Shown here: piece after piece, positions 8,501-18,119 of the stretch
Position numbering within the stretch: the stretch's first letter is position 1
How the letters are laid out: every line of letters starts with the position of its first letter
Source of the DNA: Emiliania huxleyi CCMP1516
Taxonomy: Eukaryota; Haptophyta; Isochrysidales; Noelaerhabdaceae
Reading direction: 5' to 3'
Length of the DNA: 64,000 nt
Assembly (NCBI RefSeq): GCF_000372725.1
Contig: NW_005199735.1
Location: 45,036-109,035 of the forward strand
Translations under genes and position numbers: made by a program
Notes under the pieces: model-generated
What the model was told of the DNA's origin: nothing
Seen by the model: only the letters and a program-made list of their open reading frames with translations
The model's database searches: none

Positions 8501-10384
8501 CGGCTATCTCTCGGCTATCTCTTGGCAGGTCATCGGCCGGTGGATGGGGTCTCGCATCGAGATCCGCGCCGCATGCCAGACAAACTCGTCCTTCATCCGC
8601 GCGGCGAGGCATAGCCGAGACATCGCCGAGGCATCGCCGAGGCATCGCCGAGGCATCGCCGAGATACAGCCGAGACACAGCCGCGCATGACAAGCTCGGC
8701 CCTCTCCGTGCGGGCGCGTCCCGTCCGTCTCATATCATTGTTGGCATCCTCTCTATGATTCATGACTCTTCTGATTCCCCCACGCTGCCAGGCGCGGTTC
8801 GTGCTCACGCAGCGCGGCTGCACCTTTGGCAAGACAGTCGTGCTCTGTGGAGGACCGGACTGGCCGACCTCCGTCCTGACAGGCACCTCCGACAATCTCG
8901 GTCCTATCTCGGCCACTCTCGGCGGTATCCGGCCGATCCCGGCCACTCGCGGCCAATTGATCAAATACCTCACCACACGCGCCCGTCTCGCTCCCTCTCT
9001 CTGCCTGCCCGTCTCCGGCCTCTCCCGCCCCAAGACGCGAGCCGCGTCTCTTCACAGCCGTCTCTTCACAGCCGTGGCCGTGAGCAGGCATCCTCGGCCT
9101 CTCCTGCCCCAAGATGCTCTTCGGCTCCATCCCGGTCGTCCTTCTCATCCTCCCCTCCACCGCCATGGGCAGCGCGCTCATCATGGCCAACCAGCCTCTC
9201 GTTACCGGGACATGTCCGCGACATGTCCAGGACGCGTCGGCGACATGTCCCGTAGGCCAACCGGCCTGGCTGGGACCTGGCCGCTTCGGCGATGGACGAT
9301 GGCGTGTGATCGCAACCTGACGTGCTGATGACTGACATCACCATAACTAATGACTAGGCGATGACGATGGCGATGCTCGCGACCCAGATGGGCGCGTCGG
9401 TCGGGTTCGTCGCCGTCATCGAACACGCAGCAACCGCCTACGAGGCGCAGAGTATCCAAGAGTAGCCGAGGCAAGGAGAGGCTAGCCGAGGCTAGCCGAG
9501 CGCGCCGAGGCGGAGATACGCCGCGCTGTCCCATCGAGGACGTGTGCAGGTTCAGGTCGCCCGATGTGACGCGCGATGGTCCGAGGTCAGGCGGAGATCG
9601 CCGCGCTGCCCATCGACGAGGAGGTCGCCGCGCTGGACGAGGCGCGCGCGCTCTACGCGACCTGTCAGTCAGTCTGTCTGTCAGTGTGACACACCTCCTA
9701 GCACGGAGGACGGGCCCACACACACACACACGCTGCACACGATTGGCTTGGGAGCCGACACGAGGCACACTGTCACCGGCCGTATCACGGGGTCCGGGCT
9801 GGGTCCGGGCTGCTGGGAGAGCGACCGCGCCCTAGGAGTCCCTCCCCTCGCACCGGAAGGAGATCACATCTGCTGCCGCTCTCGCCAGGCACGCGCGCTC
9901 TACGCGACCGCTTGGCGCAACGCCTCCGACTGGCGCGACGCCTCTTACCCGGCTGCTGCACGCGTGCTCGCCGTGACCGCCGCCGCTGCGGGCCTCGTCG
10001 GCTGCCGTCTCTCCGCCCTGCCCGGCGCCTCCCGCGAGCCGTCTCGGCGTCCTCCCCGTAGGCCTCGTCGGCTGCCACCTCTCCGTCCTCGCGGCCTGCT
10101 TCGCGCGCGTGACCGTGGCGGACCGCTTCGACGCCCCTCCGATCAGCGGCAACCCGCTCAACGTCGTGCGCGGCGGCGCGGGCTACGCGCTGCTCGCGTC
10201 GTTTCTGGGCGGCCTGCTGCTGCTGCTGCTGCATCGCGCGTGGCTCGGCCGGCGGACGCGCGCGCGGCTCGTCGTCGAGGAGGCGGCGGTGGCGCGCAGA
10301 GGGCCCGACAAGGCGATGGCGCCGAAGGGAGCGGCGGAGGCGCCGGTGCTGGAGCAAGGGAAGGTGTGGGGCGTCCACTACTGA
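5515..10384 (+). CDS. Large polytopic membrane protein, many exons, possible VTT/TVP38-like core
   Basis: Spliced gene whose exons together give at least a dozen hydrophobic segments. Landmarks: first exon from MDTSSGGRAEE at 5515 with DGLLTFLSVMAPTLVLNLAF; ALWVAVLPPPASRLRTG then WDEEWLNLWGG (6300-6545); FCWFFFPLLVGISLVVFAVV (about 6760); LFVGAISVAGLGM (6976); MGLSHIVSVAMLNLVAAALL (about 7192); VALVICVGVLPLLAYALLLA (about 7424); IVLFLVPVIPGIPVYVCSGV (about 7838); QQ|VIGRWMGSR (8234/8530); CGGPDWPTSVLTG|ILGLSC (8850/9092); LVGCHLSVLAACFARV (10067); stop at 10382-10384. The PVIPGIPVY loop and the GPDWPTS motif followed by PKMLFGSIPVVLLILP recall SNARE-associated Golgi/VTT (TVP38/TMEM64, DedA-like) proteins, but the whole is much longer, so this is tentative. 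Introns are mostly GC-AG and often begin with a copy of the next exon's start. Exon joins were checked by frame, not by transcript. Confidence 0.7.
6354..6504 (+). repeat. 67-bp tandem unit: exon start plus intron, three exon-start copies
   Basis: GGTGGGACGAGGACTGG occurs at 6354, 6421 and 6488 (third copy GAG for GAC), exactly 67 bp apart; between them lie two related pyrimidine-rich spacers ending GTTGTAG and GTCGTAG. The protein frame needs only one copy (RTG|WDEEWLN), so splicing probably joins 6354 directly to 6489. Confidence 0.85.
7744..7806 (+). repeat. Short intronic tandem repeat
   Basis: Units CCTTCCTAGAC and CACTCCCGAGA repeated about five times, inside an intron of the membrane-protein gene. 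The same kind of unit, reverse-complemented (AGGAAGTGTCT), forms an array at 40360-40402 in CBP80; because CBP80 is on the minus strand the sense orientation is the same. Confidence 0.7.
8255..8527 (+). repeat. Intronic minisatellite, CTATCTCTCGG/CTGTCTCTCGG units
   Basis: About 25 units of a 10-bp motif (CTCTCGGCTR) fill an intron of the membrane-protein gene between the two copies of CATCGGCCGGTGGAYGGG. A related array with the same sense orientation fills a CBP80 intron (41838-41938, minus strand). Confidence 0.95.
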
Positions 10385-10848
10385 AGACATTCTCATTGCA
10401 TCGCTTCCATACTTGCGAATTTTAGAGGACGTATGGTTCTTGCGCAGCAAGATTGGTTGGGCGTCTTCTATTGCAGTCCCTTTTTTCCAGAGCCCTTTTG
10501 ATGGGCCCAAGGGCGGCTCTTCTGGGTGGTGGGTGGGGCCTCTTCTCTCGAGAACGGATGAGAGAGCGTATTGAATAATTCACAATAAGGGTATTGTGCG
10601 ACGGAGAGTCTCTTTGCACATTGCAGGCACATGTGGTGCTCTCGTGATGAGCCCCAGTGAGCCTTGTGTGAGGGGGGGCGCGCGCAGAGCCCCCGCGGCA
10701 TTAAAGATAAAGTGCCCCCCCCCCCCCCCCCCTTGTGGCATTTCCTACATGGCATTTTCCGCGCTACGCGCCCTGAGCCTGACCCCTGTAGCTGTACTAC
10801 TGATCTCTACGAAAGCGTTGATCTTGAACGCGAATTACATCTCAACAG
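10385..10848. other. Convergent intergenic spacer
   Basis: Lies between the stop of the membrane-protein gene and the stop of the minus-strand SGNH-like gene. It holds a poly-C run of 18 (about 10715) and no supported gene; both 3' UTRs must end here. Confidence 0.5.
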
Positions 10849-12929
10849 TCAACACGACTGAACCGAATACAGCGTGAAGGGCACATCATTCCCCTCGATG
10901 AGCGTGAATCGGATGAGCACCGCGGCCGGTGCCCCCGAAGTCACCCCCGAAGCGGGTAGGCGCAACCGCAGCACGCTCGAGCTGTGGACAGACACGTTGT
11001 GTGCCCACTTGCGGTGGAAGGTGGCGCCCGAATCACTACCCTCTGAGGCCTGGTGAGAGGCGGGAAGGGGGAGGTATGTGCCGTCGCCCACACGTCGCAC
11101 CACCTCGACCTTCACCGAGGCGGCGCCGCTGTAGCTGCGCAAGTACCCAACGGTGAGCGAGCCCGTCTCCACCGTCACGTTGGCGACGAAGTTGGCGCCG
11201 CCCCTGCGCGCGACGTACCCGAGCTTGTGCCCGCCTATTCGCGGCTAATCGCGGCTAATCCTGACAGACCCCGCTCACCGCTGGAGCTGCAAACTTGTGC
11301 GCGCCCGTGCTGTATATTGACGCGCCTCGCTTCACCTTGTCGAAGATGTACGCCCCATCCCCGCGCTTGTGCTGGGCCAGCCACTCCCACCCCTCGGCGT
11401 GCACGACGGCCTCCATGCCCGCGCCTCGCGAGTTTGTAAAGTCGATCAGCGCGAGGGGAGTCGTCATGCGCTCGAGCACCAGCCTATATGGCGACGAACG
11501 CGCGGTTAATATGGCGTGCACAGTGTCACGCTCACGGGAGCCTAGCCACGAGGGGTGCGTGCACTGCTACAAGTATGCCATCTTTGGGCTACCAGCCCCT
11601 CAATGGACGGGTCGAGCGGAGGCAGCGCGAGGCTGGCCCGCCAGCGCGCCTCTCTCTGCGCGGCACTGTGTCGCCAGAGCGCCTCTCCCTCCGCGTGCAG
11701 CACGGCAACGCAGAAGAAGGCGGTGAGCAGGTGGCCCCACCGCGAGAGGTGCACCACGTCGACGAGCACCTGCGGCCTCGCGAGTGGGTGGCTTCGGTTC
11801 CTCTCGTCGAGCGCCGCGAGCGGCAGCGTCGAGTGGCAAGCTGGGACGCCGAGGCGCTCGAGCACGGGCCGATGCTCGTTCCACGCACCGAGCACCTGCG
11901 GTGTTTCGTCCGTATCAGTAATGTCTCTGTGATCGAGCGGCGCAATTGGTAAAAACCTGCGACGACGTGAGCTTGTTGAACCACGCGTCCTCCACGTACA
12001 GCAGCGCCTGGTCAAAGCTAGACATATGAAGAGACAGAGGCGTGAGCAGCATCTTCCACTCACAGGTGCGCCGTGGTGGGGCGGAGCTGTAGGATGCGCC
12101 GCGCCAGCGCCTCCGTCTCGACTTCGATTTCTCGAAGTCGGGCCTGCGACCGCCGGTCGAGGACGTGTCCGTGCTGAAGCTCGGCCTTCGTTGGGCGGCC
12201 CTTGAGCTCGTCCTCGACGAAGCTGTTGAAATCGTTGGCGCCTGAGAATACGGGAATAGACAACCGTTCACCCACTTCCCTCCATGAGCAGCATCTCTCA
12301 CAGGCGCCTGTGTCGACGACTACCAGGTTCGGAGGAGACGCCTTGTGCTTGGCACCGAGCAGCCCGGCAAACTGCGCGTTGAAGCCCGAGGTGCCCATCC
12401 CATTAATGCACTGGTTGTCCAGCGTGTGACCCGTCGCGCAGCAGCGCTGGCTCCGCGCATTGAGATAGCGGATCAGCGCCGCGCTCCAAGTGCCATTGAT
12501 ACCGGCGGGTTTCCCAAGGTTCGAGTGCCGTCGTCCAAAGACTCCGCCGACGTTTCCAGCGCCACATGCATTGCTCCCACCAATGACAAGCACACGCACG
12601 CAGCAGTTGCGCTCATCACCGAGGCGCTCAAACAGCCTTAGCAGTCGAGCGCCCGCTTGCCCGCCTCTCACCGCGTGGACGGCGTGGAGCATCTGCCTCG
12701 TGACGGCGCGCATTCCCTCGGCCGGCTGGGAGTCGTGCGCATCGTAAGGCGCATGGCTAAAGAAGGACCTGGCGTCGGCCAGTGTCCCAAGCACAGAAGA
12801 TGGAGAGCGCTTGTGCGCCTGTGCATGACCACCGGTGCCGGTGCCGGTGGTGCGGCCTGTGACTGCTGCCACAGCGTCGTCAGCGGCCGTTGACCCGCTT
12901 TTCAACAGCAACGCGAGGAGGAGCCGCAT
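10849..12929 (-). CDS. SGNH/GDSL-hydrolase-like protein, secretory
   Basis: Five or six exons. ATG at 12929 with a hydrophobic start (MRLLLALLLKSGSTA), probably a signal peptide. Exon 1 ends at 12308; its VLVIGGSNACGAGNVGG is the SGNH block I (GxSN in place of GDS) and NLVVVDTG|ANDFNSF, created by splicing 12308 to 12241, is the GxND block III. Later joins: TTAHL|FDQALLYVEDAW, TSSQ|VLGAWNEHRPVLERLG, PSIEG|LVLERMTTPLALIDF, IYSTG|GHKLGYVARRGGANF, ending ...FTLYSVQSC with the stop at 10849. Three of the introns are GC-AG with a 6-8 nt repeat of the exon start (CAGGCGCC, GGCTGGT, GGCG.GCACAAG). Likely an ER or extracellular esterase/acyltransferase-like enzyme; the block V His was not identified with certainty. 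Confidence 0.75.
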
Positions 12930-13219
12930 ACTGGCGCGACGCGTTGCGCTGCCGCAAAAGTGTGTGGTGTCCTGCTTCAAGCGGCGGCGATGGCGTGCGC
13001 TTGCGATGCGGCGGAGGAGCGCGACAGGCCACGACGCAGTCGAGCAGAGCGCGCTGCAGCGGGTGTGCGGAGCGGGCGGTGAGCGGGGTTTTTTTCTTTT
13101 TGCCGATACTTTTTCTTCTGGGAAGGATAGAGAGACGGAGTGTCGGAGCCGGCAGCAAGAGAACTCGAGTGGGAGAGAAAATAAGATAAAAAGAAACAAC
13201 CAAACGACAAAAGAAGAAA

Positions 13220-14529
13220 CTAAGCGAGCGGAGACAAGGGTCGATGGTCTTGGCGTCGAGGAATGCGAATGGGCAAAGCCCCCCGTACACGCCTGCAGCT
13301 ACTGCTCGAGGTGCATCTCCTCGAGTGCGCGGACGCGCTCGGCGATGCCGCGCGCTGCCGGGCGGGCATGTCGCGCGCAAACTGCTGCGCGTTGGTGCGC
13401 ACGCGTGCTTGCAGGCAGAGCACGTCTTGCGCGAGCTCGTCGAGCCGCATCTCCACCGCTGCGAGGGCGCCGCATGCCCTCCCGCTGCGAACGGGAGGCC
13501 CGCGTGCGCGCTTGGCCGCGCCGCAGGTTGACGCGCTCGCGCAGTCGGCGCTGCAGCCGCATCCGTTGGCTCTGCCCGCAGCGCCGACGCAGCGCCGGCC
13601 GCTGGACGCCGAGGAAGAGCCACTCGATGAGCCAGCTGCTGCCGAGGTGCCCGGCGGCATTGCCGATGGCGGCGCAGCCGGGTAGTGCTGCATCACCCAC
13701 AGCGCCTGTACCGTCGCCTGGGTGTCGCTGCGGTCCCAGCGCGTCCCGTAGCAGTTCGTGCTGGGCGGCTTCTGCAGGAAGGCCTGCCACATGCGCACGC
13801 CGTTGGCCAGGTCGCTGATCGTCCTTGCACTTGGCTGGCCACCAGCATCCACCATCAGCTTGAACGCGCTGAGACAGAACTTGCATCGCGCGCCATTCAT
13901 CGTGCCTCGGCTGCCTCTCTCAGCATTTGGGGCACACTTTGGCAATCATGCTGAATGAAGTGCTCGCCCTTGAGGGCGCTCCTAGCAATCCTCGGATCTT
14001 GGGTACGATTGTGAGCGCCGCCGCTCATAGTCCTACAAGATGTAGGATTGCGAGCGCTACTGCTCGCAATCGGAGGCATGTTGCTAGGATTGCGAGCAAG
14101 CAGTGCTGCTCGCAATCCTAGACTTTGCTCGGATTGCGAGCGCGCTGGTACAACTGTAGTAGTCGTAGGCGTCACCAGTCACCTTGGGAGCGGAGCTGCT
14201 CTTAGTCCTAGAAGATGTAGGATTGCGAGCGTGGGTGCTAGCAATCGCACAGAGATGCTACGATTGCGAGGTGGTACGAAAGGTAACCTCACCTCAATCA
14301 GATCCCGTGTGAGACCCTCATACCTGGTCTCGTACTCTGTCCAGAGCATACGTCTCATACGCAGCCATGTAGATTTGTCGCTGTAATTCCTCTTCCATAA
14401 ACCGCCCATTTCTTCTTCTGTCAGATCGCAAAGTTCTTTACTGACGTCCGCGAAGAAGTCCTGCGCCGACGCGTCCTCAGCTCTCACATGCCAAGCGCTG
14501 CTCGCGAGCAGGAAAGCTGCGCTGCTCAC
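13220..14529 (-). CDS. Hypothetical protein with hairpin-repeat-filled intron (tentative join)
   Basis: Two open segments can be joined in frame. The upstream one (14529-14292) has a hydrophobic leader (SSAAFLLASSAWHVRAEDAS) and ...MLWTEYETRYEGLTRDLIE, followed by a good GAG|GTGAGG donor. The downstream one (from about 13918, acceptor GCTGAG) reads MNGARCKFCLSAFKLMVDAG, then a low-complexity Ser/Gly stretch and a short coiled coil (VEMRLDELAQDVLCLQARV), stop at 13220. Between them is the hairpin repeat at 13960-14280. No in-frame ATG is present at the upstream end, so the first exon or start is unresolved. No family recognised. Confidence 0.45.
13960..14280. repeat. Hairpin-rich dispersed repeat, family C, copy 1
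   Basis: Built of short inverted units such as GGATTGCGAGC / GCTCGCAATCC and AGTCCTAGAAGATGTAGGAT, each able to fold into small hairpins. The stretch GACTTTGCTCGGATTGCGAG to GATGCTACGATTGCGAGG is closely shared with 22870-23060, and the right part with 24090-24200 in reverse. Here it appears to lie inside an intron of a minus-strand gene. Confidence 0.85.
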
Positions 14530-14614
14530 ACGCTCCGGTTCAGCAAGCAGTTTCCCGGGAAACTAGAGAGGAAACGACTGGTTGGAGGAGAGCGCGCAAA
14601 AGCAACACCCACAA

Positions 14615-15643
14615 ATGCACGTCGCATTTTCCATCACCACTGCAACTCACAACGCGTCGAGCGGTCGGCGCACATCACTGCGCTGTGGCTCCACGCTTGC
14701 CGCCGTCGATGCGGTTCACCGTTTTTTTGAGAATCGAACCGATGCGCTAGCAGAACTCCGGGCAATCAGCGTGCTGCGCACAACATCAATCTGTGAAACG
14801 CAGGGTGACAACGGCATGGGAGGATCCGAATTGGAGTCGGCGGCCCGACGATCGGCGACGCGACACGCCGGCCTCGACGCATCGCTCGTCTCGACACTGT
14901 TGCGCGAGCACAGGGTGCAGCCGGCGAAACCGCGAGAAGCGAGGCCTGCTGGCCAATGCGGTACCCCACGACCCAAGGATCTGAGGCGTGGATGGAAGTG
15001 TCAGACTACTACTGGCCGATACGTGGAGATGCCGTCGGCGTGCAGCCAACAGGTGAGAGTCGGGCGCGGTGGCGAGCAATACAAGATGCTCTGCTTGGAG
15101 CGGGGTGACACGACACTCAAGTCGACGACGGAGGCGACACCCTGCCGCGTTTTGAGCGTCGGAAGCAACGGCGACGCCGCCTTTGAGATCGACATGCGGC
15201 GGCGGTACCCCGGCTGCCTCTTCGAGACGTGGGACGGCACCTTAGGGGGCGCTCGCGAGCACCTTCGTCACCAGCTGCCCTCGTGGCTGCGCTTTGTGGA
15301 TCGCAACTTCGATTATTCGTCGTCGGGCGTGTGGCTCCAGCGGCAGCATACCACGCGGTCCTCCGCCGATGCCAGCAAGCCCTCTCTTTCGGTCCTGAAA
15401 ATTGATTGCGAAGGATGCGAGTTCAAAGCGCTGATGCCGTGGCTCTCGAGCGTCTGCACCGAGCAGGTGCTCCTCGAGCTGCACTTTTTGAAGCGAGACG
15501 CCCCGAAGCTGGCAAAACTGCTTGCCGCACTCAGCAGCGAGTACCACCTCTTTTACGGCGAGAACAATCCGGTGTGCGGCGGCCCCTACAGCGGACATCG
15601 CTGCCTCGAGACGGCGTGGCACAGGCGTAGGCCTTGCTTGTAG
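14615..15643 (+). CDS. METTL24/FkbM-like methyltransferase family protein
   Basis: Single open frame from the ATG at 14615 (about 342 residues). The core carries CRVLSVGSNGDAAFE (SAM-binding loop), PGCLFETWDGTL (acidic residue of strand 2), SVLKIDCEGCEFKALMPWL (the KIDCEGCE motif typical of Methyltransf_21/22 and METTL24-like proteins) and VLLELHFL. The C-terminus YHLFYGENNPVCGGPYSGHRC with its Cys pattern suggests a lumenal or extracellular domain. The N-terminal 90 residues are of low complexity and include a moderately hydrophobic segment, so a signal anchor is possible. Divergent from the preceding gene, with a very short shared upstream region. Substrate unknown. Confidence 0.78.
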   Translation: MHVAFSITTATHNASSGRRTSLRCGSTLAAVDAVHRFFENRTDALAELRAISVLRTTSICETQGDNGMGGSELESAARRSATRHAGLDASLVSTLLREHRVQPAKPREARPAGQCGTPRPKDLRRGWKCQTTTGRYVEMPSACSQQVRVGRGGEQYKMLCLERGDTTLKSTTEATPCRVLSVGSNGDAAFEIDMRRRYPGCLFETWDGTLGGAREHLRHQLPSWLRFVDRNFDYSSSGVWLQRQHTTRSSADASKPSLSVLKIDCEGCEFKALMPWLSSVCTEQVLLELHFLKRDAPKLAKLLAALSSEYHLFYGENNPVCGGPYSGHRCLETAWHRRRPCL

Positions 15644-16158
15644 TGTTTGTCGTTTCTCACGAATCAATGAGACAGTCAAACTCTGAGTCGAGATGGGATT
15701 TAGGGACATGCGCGTGAGGGATCTTGGTAAAATTTCTCTCTCTCGCATCTCCAGTTCTCCACACGTCACCCCAGTCCACACCGTCGCGTCCCGGAGTGCG
15801 GAGAGGGCCGTCAGGGGCGGGGAACCCGCAATTTGAGATGATGAGGCATCTGAAATTGCCCGATACGATCTCCATTCTAATTTCAATTGCCTTAGCATCC
15901 CAAGATGCATGAAGCAATTCAGCTCCGGCGCTCGGTGCTTGGAAAGAATTCAACAAGATAAGTCTCTCCCTGGCGAGGTACTTTCCAGCCTGCTGTGGGA
16001 ACAGCTGACGCAGTCTCGCCGAGGCTCGCCTCGGCATATCGCGCGTTGACTCGGCCAGAAAAAAAACAGAAAAGCGTGCGAGTACCTCCCCAGGTCTCTC
16101 CGCGATTTGGATTCGAAAAAGAGCCGGTGCGCAGCGCGCGGACAACACGCCCACTCGG
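15644..16158. other. Intergenic, convergent 3' regions
   Basis: Separates the stop of the methyltransferase-like gene from the stop of the 2OG-Fe(II) oxygenase. A minus-strand frame stays open for 165 codons but shows no recognisable protein features and I do not call it a gene. Confidence 0.4.
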
Positions 16159-18110
16159 TCAGTCGAACAGGAAGGGTACGGTCACGCTGCTGTTGCCGCC
16201 GCTCGGTGCGAAGCGCGCGCCGCCGAGGTGCGTCTCCACCGCGTTGAGCACGGCCGGCCGCGCGTCGTCCGCCTCCGCCCCGCGCTGCAGCTGGCTCGGG
16301 TCGACGACGAGCGTGTCCGCGAGGTGGCGGAGGGCGGCGACGGTGCCTGTTCACACCCGCGCGCCGCCGTGAAGATCTTAGCTCCCGTCGGCGAGGGGCG
16401 GGGGGGGGGGGGGGGGGACGCGCCGTCGGCGCCAACCTCGAGCCGCACAGCGAGCAGCCCCGTGACGGCGGGCGGGGAGATCTCGGCGTAGAGGGCCTAG
16501 TCTCGTGAGGGAGAGGAGCAGTCTCAACGCGAGGGCGGGCGGACCTCGGCGGATCTCGGCGGATCTCGGCGGATCTCCGTGCCGGGCGCCTCTAGCGGTG
16601 CGGCGAGCCCCTCCCCCACCTCTTCCTCTGTGAGAGCGCCTAAACGTGCCTCGTCGACTCCTCAGTGGCCAGTCCAGCCAGTCTCCCTGGCTCCTCCTCC
16701 TCAACGCGAGATCCCTCGGAGAACGGGGCCGGCTCCGTGAACCAGCCGTGCAGAACCAGCCGGCCCCCCCTCGGGTCCCGCTCCCCCTCGACCCTCGACA
16801 CGCCTACCTCTCGGCTCAGCTCGGCTCAGCTCGGCCGATCTGGGGTCTCGCCCTCCCTCGGCCCTTTCCACACCGTGCGGCAACCGCGCGTCGAAGACGG
16901 TCAGCCGGTCGAACAGCGGCTGAACCTGTGCATACACCCGCGCGCGCCGCTGTGAAGAGACGCCGTCCACACCGCCGAACGGCTGGCTCAACCAGCGGCT
17001 CCGCCTCCGCCACGAGGTCACCTCGCTAATCTCGGCTAATCTCGTGTAATCTCGGGTAATCTCCGCCTCCGCCACGAGGTCACCTCGCTCGAGCCCGACC
17101 GACGAGTCGAAGCCGCGCCTGCTCACCGCCACAGGCGCGTGAAGAGGCGCTCCGCTCACCGCTGGAGAGAGGGAAGGAGAGAGGCGAGCGTCCAAGCCGC
17201 GCGCGCCAGTAGTCGAGCGTCTCCGGCCGCAGCAGCGAGGTCTCGCCGCCTGGAAATGGCTCCCGGCGACTCACGTGTTGGTCGAGACGGCCGCAGCAGC
17301 GAGGTCTCGCACGCCGCTGAAGCGGCGCTCTTCCCACCGCGTGAGCGAGAGCACGAAGGCGAAGGGTCCCTGGGGGGGTGTTGGAGGGGATAGTCACGGG
17401 GGATAGGGGATAGTCACGGGGGATAGTCACGGGACACACACACCGGGGGAGAGAGGCCGCTTCAGAGAGGCGGCTTCAGAGACGGTGGAGGCGAGGACGC
17501 GTGGTGTCGAGGACGTGCTGAGGGCCGCAGTGCCCGTGTCTGGCAATCTTGTGTCGAGGCAGTCTCGAGGACGTGTCGAGGCAGTCTCGAGGACGTGTCG
17601 AGGCGGCGTCTTGGCTGGGCGCAGTGTGTTCTGGCTTCTGGCAGTGCGTCTGGCAGTGTCTGGCAGCGTGGTCCACGCTGTGGCCTGCGGCACGTCTGCG
17701 TGCAGCCGCTGCTCGCATCCGTCCACATAGAAGGAGAGCCACGGCGGGGAGATGGCGCGGCAGCCCAGCTCGCGCTGACCGAACGCCGTCAGCGCGTCGG
17801 TCAGCGCCGCAAAGGCGTCCTCATCAAAGTAGGAGGCAGCCTGCGTCCGATGCAGCGTGTACTGCGACGGCACGTGCCAGTAGTCCCAGCAGAAGCGCAT
17901 CGGGTGGGCCTGCCGTGGCTCTTCGAACCGCTCATCAAAGACAGTGCGGAGTGTCTCGGCCGTTTCTCCCAGAAAGCCATCGACCGTCCGCAGGTGCTCC
18001 GGGCCAGGATCCTCGTACTGGGCGAGTGGTTTCGGTGATCGCAAGCGGGCGACACACGAGACGGCGCCGCCGCGTGGCGAGGACAGGCCGGGCGAGGCCA
18101 GCACGAGCAT
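16159..18110 (-). CDS. 2-oxoglutarate-Fe(II) oxygenase (prolyl 4-hydroxylase-like)
   Basis: About eight exons. ATG at 18110 (MLVLASPGLSSPR). Exon 1 ends at 17685 in SFYVDGCEQRLHADVPQ, giving the HxD iron ligands; splicing to 17369 gives GPFAFVLSLTRWEERRFSG, then GETSLLRPETLDYWRARGFD (17250), LERGDLVAEAEPL, VQPLFDRLTVFDARLPHGV with the distal His of the facial triad, then GERDPRGGRLVLHGWFTEP, LLAVRLEVGADG and TVAALRHLADTLVVDP, ending VTVPFLFD, stop 16159. Nearly every intron is GC-AG or begins with a copy of the following exon start; two such copies are 27 and 29 nt long. The fold and ligands support a hydroxylase; the substrate is not predictable. Final exon boundaries between 16480 and 16700 are not fully resolved. 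Confidence 0.8.
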
Positions 18111-18119
18111 TTCTTTCAA

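Noticed and set aside
8260-8680. Possible CRISPR or repeat-protein coding array
   Set aside because: Uniform 10-bp units without spacers, located between two splice-compatible exon copies, so an intronic minisatellite.
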